From: Streptomyces sp. CB01580
GTDB lineage: Bacteria > Actinomycetota > Actinomycetes > Streptomycetales > Streptomycetaceae
DNA length: 64,000 nucleotides
Assembly (NCBI RefSeq): GCF_001905795.1
Contig: NZ_LIXJ01000004.1
Span: 302,408 to 366,407 of the forward strand
Reading direction: 5' to 3'
This document shows positions 44,227-53,593 of the stretch, in pieces (the first letter of the stretch is position 1; every line of letters starts with the position of its first letter). The notes beneath the pieces are model-generated. The model was not told the origin of the DNA. It did no database searches and saw only the letters and a list, made by a program, of their open reading frames with translations. Made by a program: the position numbers and the translations under genes.

Positions 44227-45215
44227 ACGTCGTTCCTCTGGTGAAGTCGGTCCAGGCCTCGCACGGCGGTGGCCAGGGCCTTGGGCACTTCGGCCCTACG
44301 GGTGGCGGCGAACTGGATGCGCGGCTGGAGGTCGATCCAGCCGAACGCTCCGGTGCGTCGTCGATGTACCTCTCGCAGAGCTTCCTCGACCGGGCGTCCG
44401 GGCACGACGTCCGGGAGCATTTCACGCAGCACTTCGCCTCGCCAGTCATGGGGGAAGAGCGGCATGCCGTCGTCCTCGACTTCGAGGTCTCCGATGGCGG
44501 TATGGAATACGGCGGTCCACACGTCCGTGCACATCTGGGCGATCAGCATCTCTCGGACCAGGCCTTCGGTCTCGGAACTGTCTCCGCCCACGAGTTCGGT
44601 GATGCCCTCGAAGTCGGTATTCACATGTACTGTGGGCAATTCGCCGGAGGTATCGACGATCCAGGGCACATCCCGGAAGGGGCGCAACCATTCCGGCCCT
44701 TCACGGAAGCCGATCTCGATCACATCGAGTTCACGCTGCCGCAAGGGTGCCCGGGCCCTCAGATCGACGACCCACTCCTTCTCCGCCGTGGCGATGACTC
44801 GTCCCGGCACCCCGTCGACGGTCGCCACCACGTGGACAGCCAAGGTGGCGCGGTCCAGGTGGTCGGCACGCCAGAGCTCGAGGGAGCCCACCCAGTCCCG
44901 ACCGCTTGCCGTCTCGGGTTCCAGTTGAACCGTGACTCGTGTATTGGTGGCCTTCTCGGTCAACACCGCGACAACAGACACCTCGCTCCAGCAGCCGTTG
45001 GGCTCGGTCGCCCTAGCCGGAACCGTGGCGGACAGCTTGATCCGGGCACTCTCCCAGTCGTCACGCTCCGCCCGCCCCAGAGCGACCACCTGCTCGACGA
45101 CGGAGTACGCCTTGGTGTCGAGCGGCTCCCTGTTGTCACCTGGTCCTCTCAATCCCACCGACGTCACGCGCAGCGAGACGACCCCCGGCAATCGCCGGTA
45201 CGGGTAGGCCCTCAT
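44223..45215 (-). CDS. Unknown defence-island protein coupled to the sigma70-ATPase fusion
   Basis: A 330-residue protein with no domain I recognise. The first half is beta-rich (VVSLRVTSVGLRGPGDNR, SEVSVVAVLTEKATNTRVTV, LAVHVVATVDGVPGRV), possibly a beta-sandwich; the second half is helical and acidic (LVREMLIAQMCTDVWTAVFH). It begins within the stop codon of the giant fusion gene (TAATG) and overlaps the DUF6339 start, so the three products are made together. A subunit or adaptor for the ATPase is the simplest guess. Confidence 0.6.
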   Translation of the reverse strand: MRAYPYRRLPGVVSLRVTSVGLRGPGDNREPLDTKAYSVVEQVVALGRAERDDWESARIKLSATVPARATEPNGCWSEVSVVAVLTEKATNTRVTVQLEPETASGRDWVGSLELWRADHLDRATLAVHVVATVDGVPGRVIATAEKEWVVDLRARAPLRQRELDVIEIGFREGPEWLRPFRDVPWIVDTSGELPTVHVNTDFEGITELVGGDSSETEGLVREMLIAQMCTDVWTAVFHTAIGDLEVEDDGMPLFPHDWRGEVLREMLPDVVPGRPVEEALREVHRRRTGAFGWIDLQPRIQFAATRRAEVPKALATAVRGLDRLHQRNDV

Positions 45216-48200
45216 TACTTCTTCTCCTTGTCCGAACGGAGTTCGACGACCAGACCGGTGAGCGACGCGCGCACCGGGTGTGTGGAGGCGTCGGTAACAC
45301 CCCGGAAGGTCGCCTTCCGCGCCCCGGGCTCGAACCGCAGCGCACCGTCCACCAACTCGCAGTTCCGTACGCCGACGAGTTCGGACCAGGCCACCACCGG
45401 CCGCGGGCCGGATCGCACATCCAACTTGGCCACGGGCGTCACGGCTACGGCGTCGACGCCCGCAGGGATCTTGACCTCAGCGGTGACGCACCACGAGCCG
45501 TCGGTGTCGATGCGTGCATCGAGTTCGTCGAGAACTGGAGTCCCCGCGCCACCCGCGTTCCGAGGTGTGCTCCTGCCCGATACGGCCAGGCGCTTGCGCA
45601 GTCGATCGGTCGCACCACGCCGCTCCGGTTTCGGTAGCGTGACGAGTGCGCGAACAGCCCTGTTCGTGTCGCGCGTCAGAGCCGCGATGCGCCGGTAGGC
45701 AGAGGGCGAGTACCGCATTCGCAGTTCCTCGGTCTGCCCCCACTTGTTGTGCTCCGGAGGCTCCGACGTCCGCAGAAACGCCTCCGCCTCGTCGGCGAGG
45801 GGCGCGTCGGCGCCTGCGGCATGTCCGACGAGAAGCACGGCCTGGAACGGGTTCGTGCCCAGTGCCAGGTCGGGTACCCGACTCGTTCGGACCGTCATGC
45901 GGTTTCCCCTCATGGCGACCACGGTGTTCGGCCGCCCGTCGGCGTCATCGGCGTCGGTCACCAGGAGAACCGCCTTGTGCTCGCCACATTTCTTTCCGCC
46001 CGCAAGACCCGGTACGGCCAGCGGTACGGTCGACATGGCGACCTGACCGGACTCGGTCAGACGCTCCACGGTCGTACCGTTCAGGAACGCCTGGAGAGCA
46101 CGGGTACGGGAGGGCTGGGTCGTACTGGGATCGACTCGCTCCTCCTTGAGGATCTCGACACCGTTGCGCAACGTACGGACAGACGCTTCGAGCAGCGGCT
46201 GTCCACCATCGCCCGCGGTCATCGCGGCCCAGAAGTTGCGTCCGAGCGCCTGCAGCAGACGCTTGTGCATACGGTGGACGCTCTCCTCGTCCTCGCCCGC
46301 CTCGTTCTCGGCCGTCGAGTCGGCGTCGGCGAGGCTCGCCACGTCATGTGCGCCGACGATGAGGAACGAGGTTCCCGGCTCATCGCTCTCCCGAGCGAGA
46401 TGCAACCGTTCCACGCTCTCCTCGTCGGCCCACCACGAGCGGGCGACGTCCGCTCCGTCCACACGTGGATCCTGCAGGCCGAACCAGGCCGGACCGGCCC
46501 AAGGTGTGCCGTCGACCTCGCGCCAGGGAAGATCGAGACGCCCGATCAGCCGCCTTTCAGTCTGTCCTTCGTGGGGCTCCGACAGCGTCGAATTCATGAG
46601 TACCAGGCCGAGGCGACTGGTCGCCCACAAGGTCGCCTTCCCCAGACCGTACGAACCGCCGGCGCCGTCCACGGACTTGTGGCTGTCCAACTGGCGTCGG
46701 ACGACAGCGGCGAACCGACCGGTCTCGTAGTCGTCGCCGGTCAGACCTGAGGCGTTGAAGTCGTCGACGCGCAGCAGTACGAGCCGGTCGTGCTCGCGCA
46801 TTTCGCGCAGCCCCGCGTCGATGACCCGGCCGACCTTCTGGTCCTGGGCCGCGGCGGCCTCGTAGTGCGGTAGGAGTCGAGCCCACTGGATCGCCTCACG
46901 AAAACGGGCCAAGGCCTCCCCGGTGAGCTCGTGCAACGTGTATCGGACGCGTACCGGGCGGGTGAGGTCGAGGCGTTCGTCCAGGCTGTTCTGCGTGGCT
47001 TCTCGGGCAAGCACCTCGACGTCCGCCTCGAAGGCGAACGCCGCCGCGTTACCGAAGTCCCGACCGCCATCCGCATACGCGGGACGGTGGTACCAGCCAG
47101 GGCATCCAGTCGATTCGGTCAAATCCTCTTCACTCTCTTCGAAATTCCCATGCCCGTCACGCAGCTCCGAGAGGGAATGGATCTTCTCCATCGCCTCTTC
47201 CGGGACGGAGCGTCCTTCCGTCCACTCCTCGACAAGCCCTGCCGACACCCCGAGCAGATCTGCAAGTTGGGTGGCCGTCATTCCGTTTCCACGCATTCGA
47301 TCAACCAGCCAATCGCTGAATGATCCCTCGTTCGAAGTCAACGATCCTCCTTCAGTTTCCGATCGATGACTGACCCTCCGCGCGGCCCTGACCACGCCGA
47401 TCGTCGCGACATTCCTCCGGCGAAGTCGGCTCAGTTTCTCGCGGCTCCGCGCAAGCCTGTCCATCACGTCTCGGCACCGCCGCTCGGTCGCGACTGCGGG
47501 GTCCGATTCCAGATCAAGAGCTATACGAAGGTCCTGGAAGGCTCGAACCTCGAGCTGGCGAATTCGCTCACGTGTCACGCCGAAGCGTTCCCCCAACGCT
47601 TCCAGCGTCCAGGGCTCCCCGTCCACGAGCCCATGACGGTACAAGAGCACATGGAGCGTGCGCTCGGGCAGGATGCCGAGCAAGGGGCGGAGCTCCTCCA
47701 CGGCGAAGTACGAACGCAAAGCCTCATGGGGCTCCGGTGCGCCACGTCCCACCCCGCCGATCGCCCCGGTCATGTCCGAGCTCTCGTAGAGCCCGTCGAG
47801 CGACAGCACACCGCGCGTCAACTTCAGGTACTCGACGACCTTTTGGTGATCCATGTCGCACTCGGCCGCCAGGTCGACCTCGTCCGGTACCCGTCCCAGG
47901 CTCTGGAGCCTGCGTTGTGCCTTCCGGACCTTTCTGATCGCATCTCGCACATAGACCGGGTATCGGATCACGGATCCGCAGTCCGCCACTCCTCGGTCGG
48001 CCGCTTGCCTGATCCACCAAGTCGCGTAGGTGGAGAACTTCAACCCTCTCGTGACATCAAATTTCTCCACCGCACGTATCAGGCCGAATTCTCCGAACTG
48101 GGCCACCTCCTCATACTCCAACCCTTCTCTGTCGAAGAATCCATCCTTCACGATCGAATGAATCAGCCCCTGGTTATGAGCCACCAGCGACTCGTAAGCA

Positions 48201-48724
48201 CGACGTGCTTCACTTGTGTCCGGCAGTTCTCGCAAATATCCCACCGGCAGGTCGCCAGTCAGTGGAAGGCCGGCCCTCAGGAGCACGAAGAGGCCGTGCT
48301 CCTCCTCCAAGGTCAAGATCCGTTTCTGAGGCCGCCGATTCCATCTATCGTCCTCCAGGACCTGTCGAGCCGCCGAGACCGCGGAGTCGAGGACCACCGC
48401 TTCCCGTGCCCGTTCAACGAGGTCGGGGGCTCCCTGCCGTCCGGTCGCACCGTCGGCGAGCTGCTCCGGAACAGCAAGCCGCTCCTCGGAGTCGGCGATC
48501 GCGACGCCGGGGCCCGTCGGGGACACCACCCATCCTTCGGCTTCCATCCAGGAAGTCAGCGCACGCCGGGCATCGGCATCGAGCAGCGCGGCGACGGCAA
48601 CCTGCGAGACGGCGAAGTCACGGTCGACACCCTCAGCCCGAAACCGCCGCAGTAGTCGCCCGATCCGGTCCGAGTCGAGCGGATGCAGACCGCCGCCAAC
48701 CGCGGAACGATGCTTCGCCGCCAT
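45215..48724 (-). CDS. Sigma-70 / XRE / GHKL-ATPase fusion protein
   Basis: A single 1169-residue frame. Residues ~135-250 contain sigma-70 regions 1.2-2 (ILTLEEEHGLF, YEEVAQFGEFGLIRAVEKFD, STYATWWIRQA), ~260-330 region 3 and ~345-400 region 4 (LGERFGVTRERIRQLEVRAF). An XRE-like helix-turn-helix follows (~468-520, MTATQLADLLGVSAG). From ~560 a GHKL ATPase fold is seen: N-box REATQNSLDE, G1 LRVDDFNASGL, G2 GGSYGLGKATLW. The remaining ~450 residues are unassigned. It may couple nucleic-acid sensing or ATP-driven conformational change to transcription of the island. The ATG 48724 has GGAGG upstream. An AAGGAGG followed by TTG at 47341 could start the XRE-ATPase half separately. Confidence 0.8.
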   Translation of the reverse strand: MAAKHRSAVGGGLHPLDSDRIGRLLRRFRAEGVDRDFAVSQVAVAALLDADARRALTSWMEAEGWVVSPTGPGVAIADSEERLAVPEQLADGATGRQGAPDLVERAREAVVLDSAVSAARQVLEDDRWNRRPQKRILTLEEEHGLFVLLRAGLPLTGDLPVGYLRELPDTSEARRAYESLVAHNQGLIHSIVKDGFFDREGLEYEEVAQFGEFGLIRAVEKFDVTRGLKFSTYATWWIRQAADRGVADCGSVIRYPVYVRDAIRKVRKAQRRLQSLGRVPDEVDLAAECDMDHQKVVEYLKLTRGVLSLDGLYESSDMTGAIGGVGRGAPEPHEALRSYFAVEELRPLLGILPERTLHVLLYRHGLVDGEPWTLEALGERFGVTRERIRQLEVRAFQDLRIALDLESDPAVATERRCRDVMDRLARSREKLSRLRRRNVATIGVVRAARRVSHRSETEGGSLTSNEGSFSDWLVDRMRGNGMTATQLADLLGVSAGLVEEWTEGRSVPEEAMEKIHSLSELRDGHGNFEESEEDLTESTGCPGWYHRPAYADGGRDFGNAAAFAFEADVEVLAREATQNSLDERLDLTRPVRVRYTLHELTGEALARFREAIQWARLLPHYEAAAAQDQKVGRVIDAGLREMREHDRLVLLRVDDFNASGLTGDDYETGRFAAVVRRQLDSHKSVDGAGGSYGLGKATLWATSRLGLVLMNSTLSEPHEGQTERRLIGRLDLPWREVDGTPWAGPAWFGLQDPRVDGADVARSWWADEESVERLHLARESDEPGTSFLIVGAHDVASLADADSTAENEAGEDEESVHRMHKRLLQALGRNFWAAMTAGDGGQPLLEASVRTLRNGVEILKEERVDPSTTQPSRTRALQAFLNGTTVERLTESGQVAMSTVPLAVPGLAGGKKCGEHKAVLLVTDADDADGRPNTVVAMRGNRMTVRTSRVPDLALGTNPFQAVLLVGHAAGADAPLADEAEAFLRTSEPPEHNKWGQTEELRMRYSPSAYRRIAALTRDTNRAVRALVTLPKPERRGATDRLRKRLAVSGRSTPRNAGGAGTPVLDELDARIDTDGSWCVTAEVKIPAGVDAVAVTPVAKLDVRSGPRPVVAWSELVGVRNCELVDGALRFEPGARKATFRGVTDASTHPVRASLTGLVVELRSDKEKK

Positions 48725-48809
48725 ATCCCCTCCCCGCACACTTGCTCCGTGACTGAGCCCAAGTCATATCGCTATCTTTACCTTGTTGATGCGAGTGCCG
48801 GGAGAGTTG
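48725..48809. promoter_or_regulatory. Divergent promoter region of the defence island
   Basis: An 85-bp gap, AT-richer than its surroundings (CATATCGCTATCTTTACC), separates the leftward sigma-fusion operon from the rightward helicase operon. Both promoters must lie here, so co-regulation by one factor, perhaps the fusion protein itself, is easy to imagine. Confidence 0.55.
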
Positions 48810-50435
48810 ATGAGGATCGTTCCGAGCGAAATCTCACGCAGGACCAGGAGCGCCGCCGAGCGGAGCGTCTTCGCGGCCCTCAAGGCCATACCGGACAAGG
48901 ACAGCGTGGCCCTGCACTCCGTCCATCTACCGGCGCATCGCTACAAGCGCGTGGGCGAGATCGACTTCGTGGTGATCACACCCCAGTTGCTCCTGTTCAT
49001 CGAGGTGAAGGGCGGCGGCGTCGCCTTCCGCGACGGCAAGTGGCACTACACCCGCGGCGACGGCAAGGTGTACACGCGGGACGAAGGCCCGTTCGAGCAG
49101 GCGAGCAGCGGCATGCACGAACTGGAGCGAGAGTTCCGAAACACGGTCGACGGCCTTCGCTATCGCGACGTGGTGGGGGGCTACCTCGTCATCACTCCGG
49201 ATGTCGATCTCCCGAAGATGACCACGTACGAACCCGAACAATATCTGGGCAGCACGGCCTACGCCGGCGGCCAGGGCCTCGAGGCCGCGATTCGCCGTGC
49301 CGGTCGCTACTGGCCGAGCAAGGGCAAGAACAAATCCGCCATCTCTCCCATCTCGGCACAATTGCGCGCGGACATCATGAAAGCGGTACGCCCCGACTTC
49401 GATCTGGTGCCCAACCTCCGGTCACGGATCACCGATCTCGAGGCATCCTTCGAGCGCCTCACTTCCGAACAGCTGGTACGTATCGATGAGTTGGAGGAGA
49501 ACCCTCGGCTCATCTGGTCGGGAGGAGCGGGGACGGGCAAGACTTTCCTCGCGGCAGAGGCCGCCCGTCGCAAGTCCGTCGGCGGCACCGTGCTCTTCAC
49601 CTGCGCGAGTCGCACCCTGGCGGCTCATGTCTCCGGCATCCTCTCGGACGACTCCGTCGTCGTACTCCCCTACGACCATCTCGACCAAGTACGGGGACGC
49701 GTCTTCGACCACTTGATCGTCGACGAAGCGCAGGACCTGATGCGGTTCGAGTGCCTCGAAAGGCTCGAGACGTTCATCAAGGGCGGTTTGGACGAGGGCC
49801 AGTGGATCTTCATGCTCGACCGCAACAATCAGATCCTCGCCCCCAAGGGCTACGACCCCGCAGCACAGAAGTACCTTCGCGATCTGGGAGCGACACCGGC
49901 CTCGTTGACACGCAACTGCCGCAACACGAAGCAGATCGTGAGGCAGGTACAGCGTTACACGGGCGCCGACCTGGGAGTCGCGATGGCCGGGCAGGGGGAA
50001 CAGGTGATCTTCTCCAAGGTCTCCTCCAGGGAGGATGAGGCCTCCGCCCTGGACGCGCATCTGGATCACCTGTTGGACGACGGGATCGCTCCCCGGGACA
50101 TCACCCTCGTGTCGTCGTCGGGCGACTGGGAGAGCACCTGCGCCCGGCTTTCACGCCGCTTCTCCAAGATCGAGCGCTACGCGGACACAGTCGGACGCGC
50201 CGGGTCCAGGAATCGCATCACCTGGTCGTCGGTAGCGGACTTCAAGGGACTGGAGAACCAGGTGGTGTGTCTCATCGACCTCGGCGTCGAAGCCCTCGAA
50301 GGTCGGCTCGACTCCCTCTACGTCGCGTGGACCCGAGCCCGAGCACACTTGTGGATCGCCACCCTGCCCGAAGTCAACCGCGCGCTGAGAGACATCGGGG
50401 CTGCCACGCTCAAGAACGCGGGTGAGTCCGCATGA
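48810..50435 (+). CDS. NERD-domain SF1 helicase
   Basis: A 541-residue protein. Residues ~10-130 are a NERD nuclease-related domain (SAAERSVFAALKAI, GEIDFVVITPQLLLFIEVKG with the D...ExK core). The helicase has Walker A WSGGAGTGKTFLAAEA, Walker B HLIVDEAQDL, motif III FMLDRNNQI, SLTRNCRNT and motif VI in LYVAWTRARAHLWIAT. NERD-UvrD fusions are common in defence loci and may both unwind and cut DNA. The ATG 48810 is chosen since GGAGAG is just upstream; ATG 48789 is possible. The stop overlaps the next start (ATGA), so this is the first gene of a four-gene operon. Confidence 0.85.
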   Translation: MRIVPSEISRRTRSAAERSVFAALKAIPDKDSVALHSVHLPAHRYKRVGEIDFVVITPQLLLFIEVKGGGVAFRDGKWHYTRGDGKVYTRDEGPFEQASSGMHELEREFRNTVDGLRYRDVVGGYLVITPDVDLPKMTTYEPEQYLGSTAYAGGQGLEAAIRRAGRYWPSKGKNKSAISPISAQLRADIMKAVRPDFDLVPNLRSRITDLEASFERLTSEQLVRIDELEENPRLIWSGGAGTGKTFLAAEAARRKSVGGTVLFTCASRTLAAHVSGILSDDSVVVLPYDHLDQVRGRVFDHLIVDEAQDLMRFECLERLETFIKGGLDEGQWIFMLDRNNQILAPKGYDPAAQKYLRDLGATPASLTRNCRNTKQIVRQVQRYTGADLGVAMAGQGEQVIFSKVSSREDEASALDAHLDHLLDDGIAPRDITLVSSSGDWESTCARLSRRFSKIERYADTVGRAGSRNRITWSSVADFKGLENQVVCLIDLGVEALEGRLDSLYVAWTRARAHLWIATLPEVNRALRDIGAATLKNAGESA

Positions 50436-53400
50436 CCATCTCCGAACAGGAAATTGCCGATTATCGGGACAAATTCGTCAAGTATCTACGCAGACAGCTC
50501 GTCGGCCCAGATGCCGACGTGGAGGAGACGCTCGTAGACCCGCCGGATCGGCGATATCTGATGGGCACTCTCTATCCACGTGGGACCGAGTTCCATGACC
50601 ACACATCGGCCGCCGGTGAGCAGGAACTCTCGGAGAATGCCGCGGGCACCGGTGAAGAAGACGGCTTCGCCGACGATCCCGTGGCCGAGGCAAATGCCTG
50701 GATGCCGTCGTCGCTCGGCTTCTCGTTCTTCACCGACGCCACGACCATCGAGGTGACTTGTTCCGCCGCTCGTTACGAGACACAACGCGACGGCGGGCGC
50801 AGAATCTGGGTCAGGCACCCGGCCCGATCCCAGACGGTCCCGATCGTCCGGGGCACAAACGGCGAGAGCGTACTGGACGGACACGCACGTCTCTACATCC
50901 GCTGGCGGCGCCATGGGGTCGGCCATCTCGTCACCTGTGTACTCGCAAACGCCCACTACGAGGAAGAAGATCCCCGAAATTCCTGGAACCTCATGCTCTT
51001 CCAGGCTGGACTCGAGGCAAGGACCGTCGACGGAAAGGTCTTGGAGTACCCGAGCACGCGCCTCAACAGTCGGGATCCCGAAGAGGCGGAGCTCCGGGTT
51101 CAGTACCGTCATGTCTTGACACGCGCCGTCGGACACGGCTGCGCGGTCGAGTGGGACGAGTCTGATGAGGAGGTCACCACCCTCCACGCCGAAGTCATGC
51201 CCCGGAAAGTGGTCGAGCACATCCGCCCTGACGGCCCGAAGAACCTACCAGTGCTCAATCTCGCCCACCTGTACCGACGAGATCTTCCCGTCGAGACGTT
51301 GCGTACCGATCTCGAGTCGTTCGTCGAGGGCTATCGCACATGGTACGAAGCCCGTGTGGCCGAGGCGTCGTCCAATCTCCCCCAGTGGGCTCAGAAACCG
51401 GCCCGACGTATCCTCGGCCGCGTCGAGAATGCCCTGCGGCGGATGGAGTCCGGGACCAGGATCCTCACCGAGGACAGCGCAGCGGGCGAGCATGCTCGAG
51501 AAGCGCTCCGGCTTGCCAATCGGGCCATGGCATTGCAGATGCTGCACAGCCGAAGCGAGTTGGCGGGGACCCGGCGCCGCCGGAACGACGATGTCGTCGA
51601 AGTTTCCGAGCCGGACGGGAAGGCCAGCTGGCACCCTTTCCAGCTCGCCTTCTTTCTGCTCGTTGTCGAAGGGCTGGTGAACCCCAGCCACGACGACCGG
51701 GACACGGTCGACCTCATCTGGTTCCCCACCGGCGGCGGCAAGACCGAGGCATATCTCCTCACGGCGTGTTTCGAAATCGCCTGGCGTCGGCTGCACTACG
51801 GACCCGCGGGTGGGGGCACGGCTGTCATCAGCCGCTACACGCTCAGTCTTCTCACCACCCAACAATTCCAACGAACAGCGACGGCCATCTGCGCGCTCGA
51901 GTACATGCGACTCGGGCATGACGGTCCCGAGGGGGTGGCGCTGGGGAGTGAGCCGATCACCGTGGGACTGTGGGTCGGCAAAGACACGACACCCAACAAA
52001 TACATCGACGCACAAACGGCTCTCGGCGAACTCAAACAGATGAGCGAGCCCGATGACAGGTTCCTCCTGGAACGCTGTCCCTGGTGCGGAACCGAGATCG
52101 TGCCCCAGCGCCATGCGCGGGAGAGCGACTTCGGAATCGTCGCCAGTGCCACCGAATTCTCGTTTCGCTGCCCTCGGGACACCTGCGTCTTTCACGACTT
52201 GCTGCCCGTCGCCGTGGTCGATCAGCACATCTACGACCAGCCACCGACCTTCCTGCTCGGCACCGTGGACAAGTTCGCTCGGCTGGCCTGGGAGCGGGAT
52301 GCGGGACGCATCTTCGGCGGACGAGGCAGACGCAGACCATCATTGGTGATCCAGGACGAGCTGCATCTGCTGGCCGGCCCATTGGGGACGACGGTCGGCC
52401 TCTACGAGGCCGCGATTCTGGAACTCTGCGCATGGGACGGCATCAGACCGAAGGTGATCGCGTCCACCGCGACGATCCGCCGGTCCGAGCAACAGGTCCA
52501 AAGCCTCTACGGTCGCAGCACCCAGCTCTTCCCCCCTGCCGGGCTCGACGCCCGATACTCCTACTTCACCTCTCCCGACGAGAAGCGCCCGGGGAGGCTG
52601 TACGTCGGTGTCATGGCACAGGGGCACACCTCCTCCACGGGAACGGTGCACGTGGGCGCGGCGGCGCTCCAAGCCCCCAACGACGTGTGCGAGACGGATG
52701 ATCTGCGTGATGCCTACTGGACGGTGGTCGCGTATCACAACAGTCTGCGGGAACTCGGACGCACGGTGACCATCGCCAGGGACGACATCCCGGCTCGGTT
52801 GGAGCACCTCACGCATGACGAATCGGCGCGCCGCGAACTCCCCGACCACTCCGTCGTCGAGCTGACGAGCAACATCCCACGCGCCGCGCAACCGCGGCTG
52901 CTGGACCGTCTCGGCCGGCCTTTCAGCGACGGCGAGAGCATCTCCTTCCTGGCGACGACCAACATGCTGTCCGTCGGCGTCGACGTGCCACGTCTGGGCC
53001 TCATGCTGATGAACGGGCAGCCCAAGACCACTTCCGAGTACATCCAGGCGACCAGCCGTGTCGGTCGTCGAACCGTTCCTGGGTTGGTCGTCACTCTCTT
53101 TCGATCGAGCAAGCCCCGCGACCGTTCCCATTACGAATCCTTCGGCGTCTATCACTCCTCGCTCTATCGGCATGTGGAGCCCACCAGCGTCACTCCTTGG
53201 TCGCCACCGTCCCGAGACCGGGCTCTCCATGCCGCACTCACCATCCTCGTCCGCCATGGCATCGGGCTGAGCGCCGAGGACAGAGCTGGGGACGTGCTCG
53301 ATCACCGGGAGGCGGTCCAGCAAGTACGGGATCGCATCGTGAAGCACGTGAGCGACTCCGACCCCGAAGAGAGCGCAGCCGCGAGGGAACAACTCGACTC

Positions 53401-53590
53401 GAGGATCGAGGAGTGGATGCAGGAGGCGAACATCGCCCGGGTAGAGGGAAGTCGGCTCTATTACCAACCTCAGGGGCGTGGACACATGTCGCTGCTGACC
53501 GACTTCGGAAAACAACAGGGCCTCTGGGAGACTGCCCAATCCATGCGAAGCGTCGACCGGGAGTGCCTGGTGGCGGTCAGGGGGGCTTGA
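50432..53590 (+). CDS. DrmA-like DISARM-family helicase
   Basis: A 1052-residue SF2 helicase. The N-terminus KYLRRQLVGP ... DRRYLMGTLYP is the DrmA-type start, and the long N-terminal region precedes the ATPase: Walker A WFPTGGGKTEAYLL (~res 432), Walker B LVIQDELHLLAG, motif III IASTATIRR, motif V/VI SEYIQATSRVGRR. A zinc-finger pair (CPWCGTE, FRCPRDTC) is inserted between the two RecA-like halves. In DISARM, DrmA binds DNA and works with DrmB to restrict phage. The gene overlaps the NERD helicase by 4 nt and is followed 3 nt later by the drmB-like gene. Assignment by motifs and gene pair is strong, exact DISARM subtype uncertain. Confidence 0.83.
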   Translation: MTISEQEIADYRDKFVKYLRRQLVGPDADVEETLVDPPDRRYLMGTLYPRGTEFHDHTSAAGEQELSENAAGTGEEDGFADDPVAEANAWMPSSLGFSFFTDATTIEVTCSAARYETQRDGGRRIWVRHPARSQTVPIVRGTNGESVLDGHARLYIRWRRHGVGHLVTCVLANAHYEEEDPRNSWNLMLFQAGLEARTVDGKVLEYPSTRLNSRDPEEAELRVQYRHVLTRAVGHGCAVEWDESDEEVTTLHAEVMPRKVVEHIRPDGPKNLPVLNLAHLYRRDLPVETLRTDLESFVEGYRTWYEARVAEASSNLPQWAQKPARRILGRVENALRRMESGTRILTEDSAAGEHAREALRLANRAMALQMLHSRSELAGTRRRRNDDVVEVSEPDGKASWHPFQLAFFLLVVEGLVNPSHDDRDTVDLIWFPTGGGKTEAYLLTACFEIAWRRLHYGPAGGGTAVISRYTLSLLTTQQFQRTATAICALEYMRLGHDGPEGVALGSEPITVGLWVGKDTTPNKYIDAQTALGELKQMSEPDDRFLLERCPWCGTEIVPQRHARESDFGIVASATEFSFRCPRDTCVFHDLLPVAVVDQHIYDQPPTFLLGTVDKFARLAWERDAGRIFGGRGRRRPSLVIQDELHLLAGPLGTTVGLYEAAILELCAWDGIRPKVIASTATIRRSEQQVQSLYGRSTQLFPPAGLDARYSYFTSPDEKRPGRLYVGVMAQGHTSSTGTVHVGAAALQAPNDVCETDDLRDAYWTVVAYHNSLRELGRTVTIARDDIPARLEHLTHDESARRELPDHSVVELTSNIPRAAQPRLLDRLGRPFSDGESISFLATTNMLSVGVDVPRLGLMLMNGQPKTTSEYIQATSRVGRRTVPGLVVTLFRSSKPRDRSHYESFGVYHSSLYRHVEPTSVTPWSPPSRDRALHAALTILVRHGIGLSAEDRAGDVLDHREAVQQVRDRIVKHVSDSDPEESAAAREQLDSRIEEWMQEANIARVEGSRLYYQPQGRGHMSLLTDFGKQQGLWETAQSMRSVDRECLVAVRGA

Positions 53591-53593
53591 GGA

